Source of the DNA: Clostridia bacterium
Lineage (GTDB): Bacteria > Bacillota > Clostridia > Oscillospirales > CAG-382
Direction: 5' to 3'
Assembly (NCBI GenBank): GCA_017938055.1
Contig: JAGBCG010000157.1
Location: forward strand, 1 to 6,304
Length of the DNA stretch: 6,304 nucleotides
Position numbers and translations under genes: made by a program. The notes beneath the pieces are model-generated. The model ran no database searches, was not told the DNA's origin, and was given only the letters and a program-made list of their open reading frames with translations. The number at the start of each line of letters is the position of its first letter. Position 1 is the stretch's first letter. This document shows positions 5,266-6,304 of the stretch, one piece after another.

Positions 5266-6304
5266 AAAATCTTGTTGAATACATAGAAGCATCATATAGT
5301 CGCTTTCCCGATAAAACGGCATTAAGATATGAGGAAGAAGCAGTTACATATAAGCAACTTCGTACAGAGGCTCGAAAAATTGCAGATGGATTGATTTCTG
5401 TTTGTGGAAAAACAAATGCTGTTATGCCTGTGGCGGTATTTCTGCCAAGATGTACGGAAACGGTGGTTTGTTATATGGGAGTGCTTTATGCTTGTTTTGC
5501 ATATGTACCCATGAATTACGCATTGCCTGATAGCAGATTAAAGAGTACCTTTGATACACTTTGTCCTGTTTGTGTTATTACGGACGATGAAAACAAGGAA
5601 AGAATAAAAGCACTCTGCAGTTGTGAAGTAAAAACACCGCAGGAACTTCTTTGTTGTGGCCTTGATAATGAAAGTGAAATTGATGAAAGAATCAGGAAAA
5701 GCTGTGACTGTGATCCTGCGTATATAATGTTCACATCAGGCTCAACAGGTGTGCCGAAGGGAGTGACAATTTCCCACAGAGGAGTAATTGACTATGTTGA
5801 CAGCATGCTGTGTGAATTTGACATTGACAATAACAGGATAATTGGCATGCAGTCTCCGCTGTTTTTTGATATATCTGTTTTTGATATGTACGTCACCTTT
5901 TGTACAGGAGCAGAGCTTGTAATTATACCCGACAAGATATTTATGTTTCCCAAAATGGTGCCTGAGTACGTCAACGATAAAAGAATAAATCTGATATACT
6001 GGGTGCCAACAGTTTTCGACAGTATAGTAAATGACACAGTTCTTGAAAAAACACCCTTTAAATACGTTGATACTATGATTTTTGCAGGTGAAGCAATGCA
6101 CAACTCGACGCTAAATGTTCTGAGAAAAACACATCCCGACTGTGTTTTTGCAAATCTCTATGGTCCTACCGAAACAAGCGTTATCAGCATGATATATAAG
6201 GTTGACCGTTCTTTTCGAGATGATGAGCCGTTGCCGATAGGTGTAGCGTGTAAAAATTCCAAAGCCTTTATAATTGATGAAAAAGGCAATGAGATAACGG
6301 CAGA
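5262..6304 (+). CDS. Second adenylation enzyme, 3' end outside the window
   Basis: The first 347 residues of another ANL adenylation enzyme, paralogous to its upstream neighbour and cut by the window edge. Its ATG shares ATGA with the previous stop codon, and a GGAG site (5251-5254) sits 7 nt upstream, so the two are almost certainly translationally coupled. Motifs seen are A3 FTSGSTGVPKG 157-167, A4 FFDISVFD 201-208 with amino-group-binding Asp203, and A5 NLYGPTE 298-304; A6-A10 lie beyond the window. The predicted pocket, aligned by eye to GrsA, is D-I-F-Y-I-A-L-V-I, different from the first enzyme; the DltA-type cysteine is replaced by Ala275 (FAGEAM). This suggests a different substrate. 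The protein is cysteine-rich: 16 Cys in 347 residues, 12 within the first 150, including CPVC, CSC, CC and CDC. It is not visible whether a carrier or other domain follows. Confidence 0.9.
   Translation, partial: MKNLVEYIEASYSRFPDKTALRYEEEAVTYKQLRTEARKIADGLISVCGKTNAVMPVAVFLPRCTETVVCYMGVLYACFAYVPMNYALPDSRLKSTFDTLCPVCVITDDENKERIKALCSCEVKTPQELLCCGLDNESEIDERIRKSCDCDPAYIMFTSGSTGVPKGVTISHRGVIDYVDSMLCEFDIDNNRIIGMQSPLFFDISVFDMYVTFCTGAELVIIPDKIFMFPKMVPEYVNDKRINLIYWVPTVFDSIVNDTVLEKTPFKYVDTMIFAGEAMHNSTLNVLRKTHPDCVFANLYGPTETSVISMIYKVDRSFRDDEPLPIGVACKNSKAFIIDEKGNEITA

Noticed and set aside
5742..6103. Overlapping minus-strand frames of 103 and 119 residues in the second adenylation gene
   Set aside because: The plus strand here is an unbroken adenylation enzyme with conserved motifs; the antisense frames are shadows.
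1..6304. CRISPR array, tRNA, rRNA, transposase or phage genes
   Set aside because: No regularly spaced repeats, tRNA-like cloverleaf, rRNA sequence or mobile-element protein was seen on either strand.

Overview
The window looks like a chromosomal piece of an anaerobic, low-GC gut-type Firmicute, probably class Clostridia (Ruminococcaceae/Oscillospirales-like). The clues are AT-rich coding sequence with strong Shine-Dalgarno sites, split AICAR transformylase and IMP cyclohydrolase genes instead of the usual fused PurH, a ZTP/pfl-type riboswitch, and intergenic palindromes of a kind common in gut Clostridia. This placement is inference from sequence style; there is no rRNA or other phylogenetic marker.

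Layout. (1) 2-997, plus strand: the 3' part of an unrecognised protein with a charged, acidic tail. (2) About 1021-1140: a convergent intergenic gap with two hairpins, each best suited to stop transcription from one side. (3) 1155-3369, minus strand: a purine operon read right to left. It consists of a consensus promoter, a ZTP (pfl) riboswitch overlapping an intrinsic terminator, an IMP cyclohydrolase of the PurO family, a 300-bp spacer holding a large inverted-repeat element plus a short palindrome, and a stand-alone AICAR formyltransferase resembling the C-terminal half of animal ATIC. (4) 3663 to the right edge, plus strand: a second operon read divergently from its own near-consensus promoter. 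It encodes two tandem, stand-alone amino-acid adenylation enzymes (DltA/NRPS A-domain type) coupled by an ATGA overlap; the second runs off the window.

How the parts work together. The purine pair performs the last two steps of IMP synthesis (AICAR to FAICAR to IMP). The riboswitch upstream belongs to the class that binds ZMP/ZTP, that is AICAR or its triphosphate, so the leader would sense the substrate of the operon's second enzyme: a compact feed-forward circuit. The adenylation genes are unrelated in function. They are paralogues of each other with different predicted binding pockets and no fused carrier domain, which suggests the start of a dissociated carrier-protein or peptide-assembly pathway continuing beyond position 6304. 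This is the most interesting lead here, but its product cannot be told from the window.
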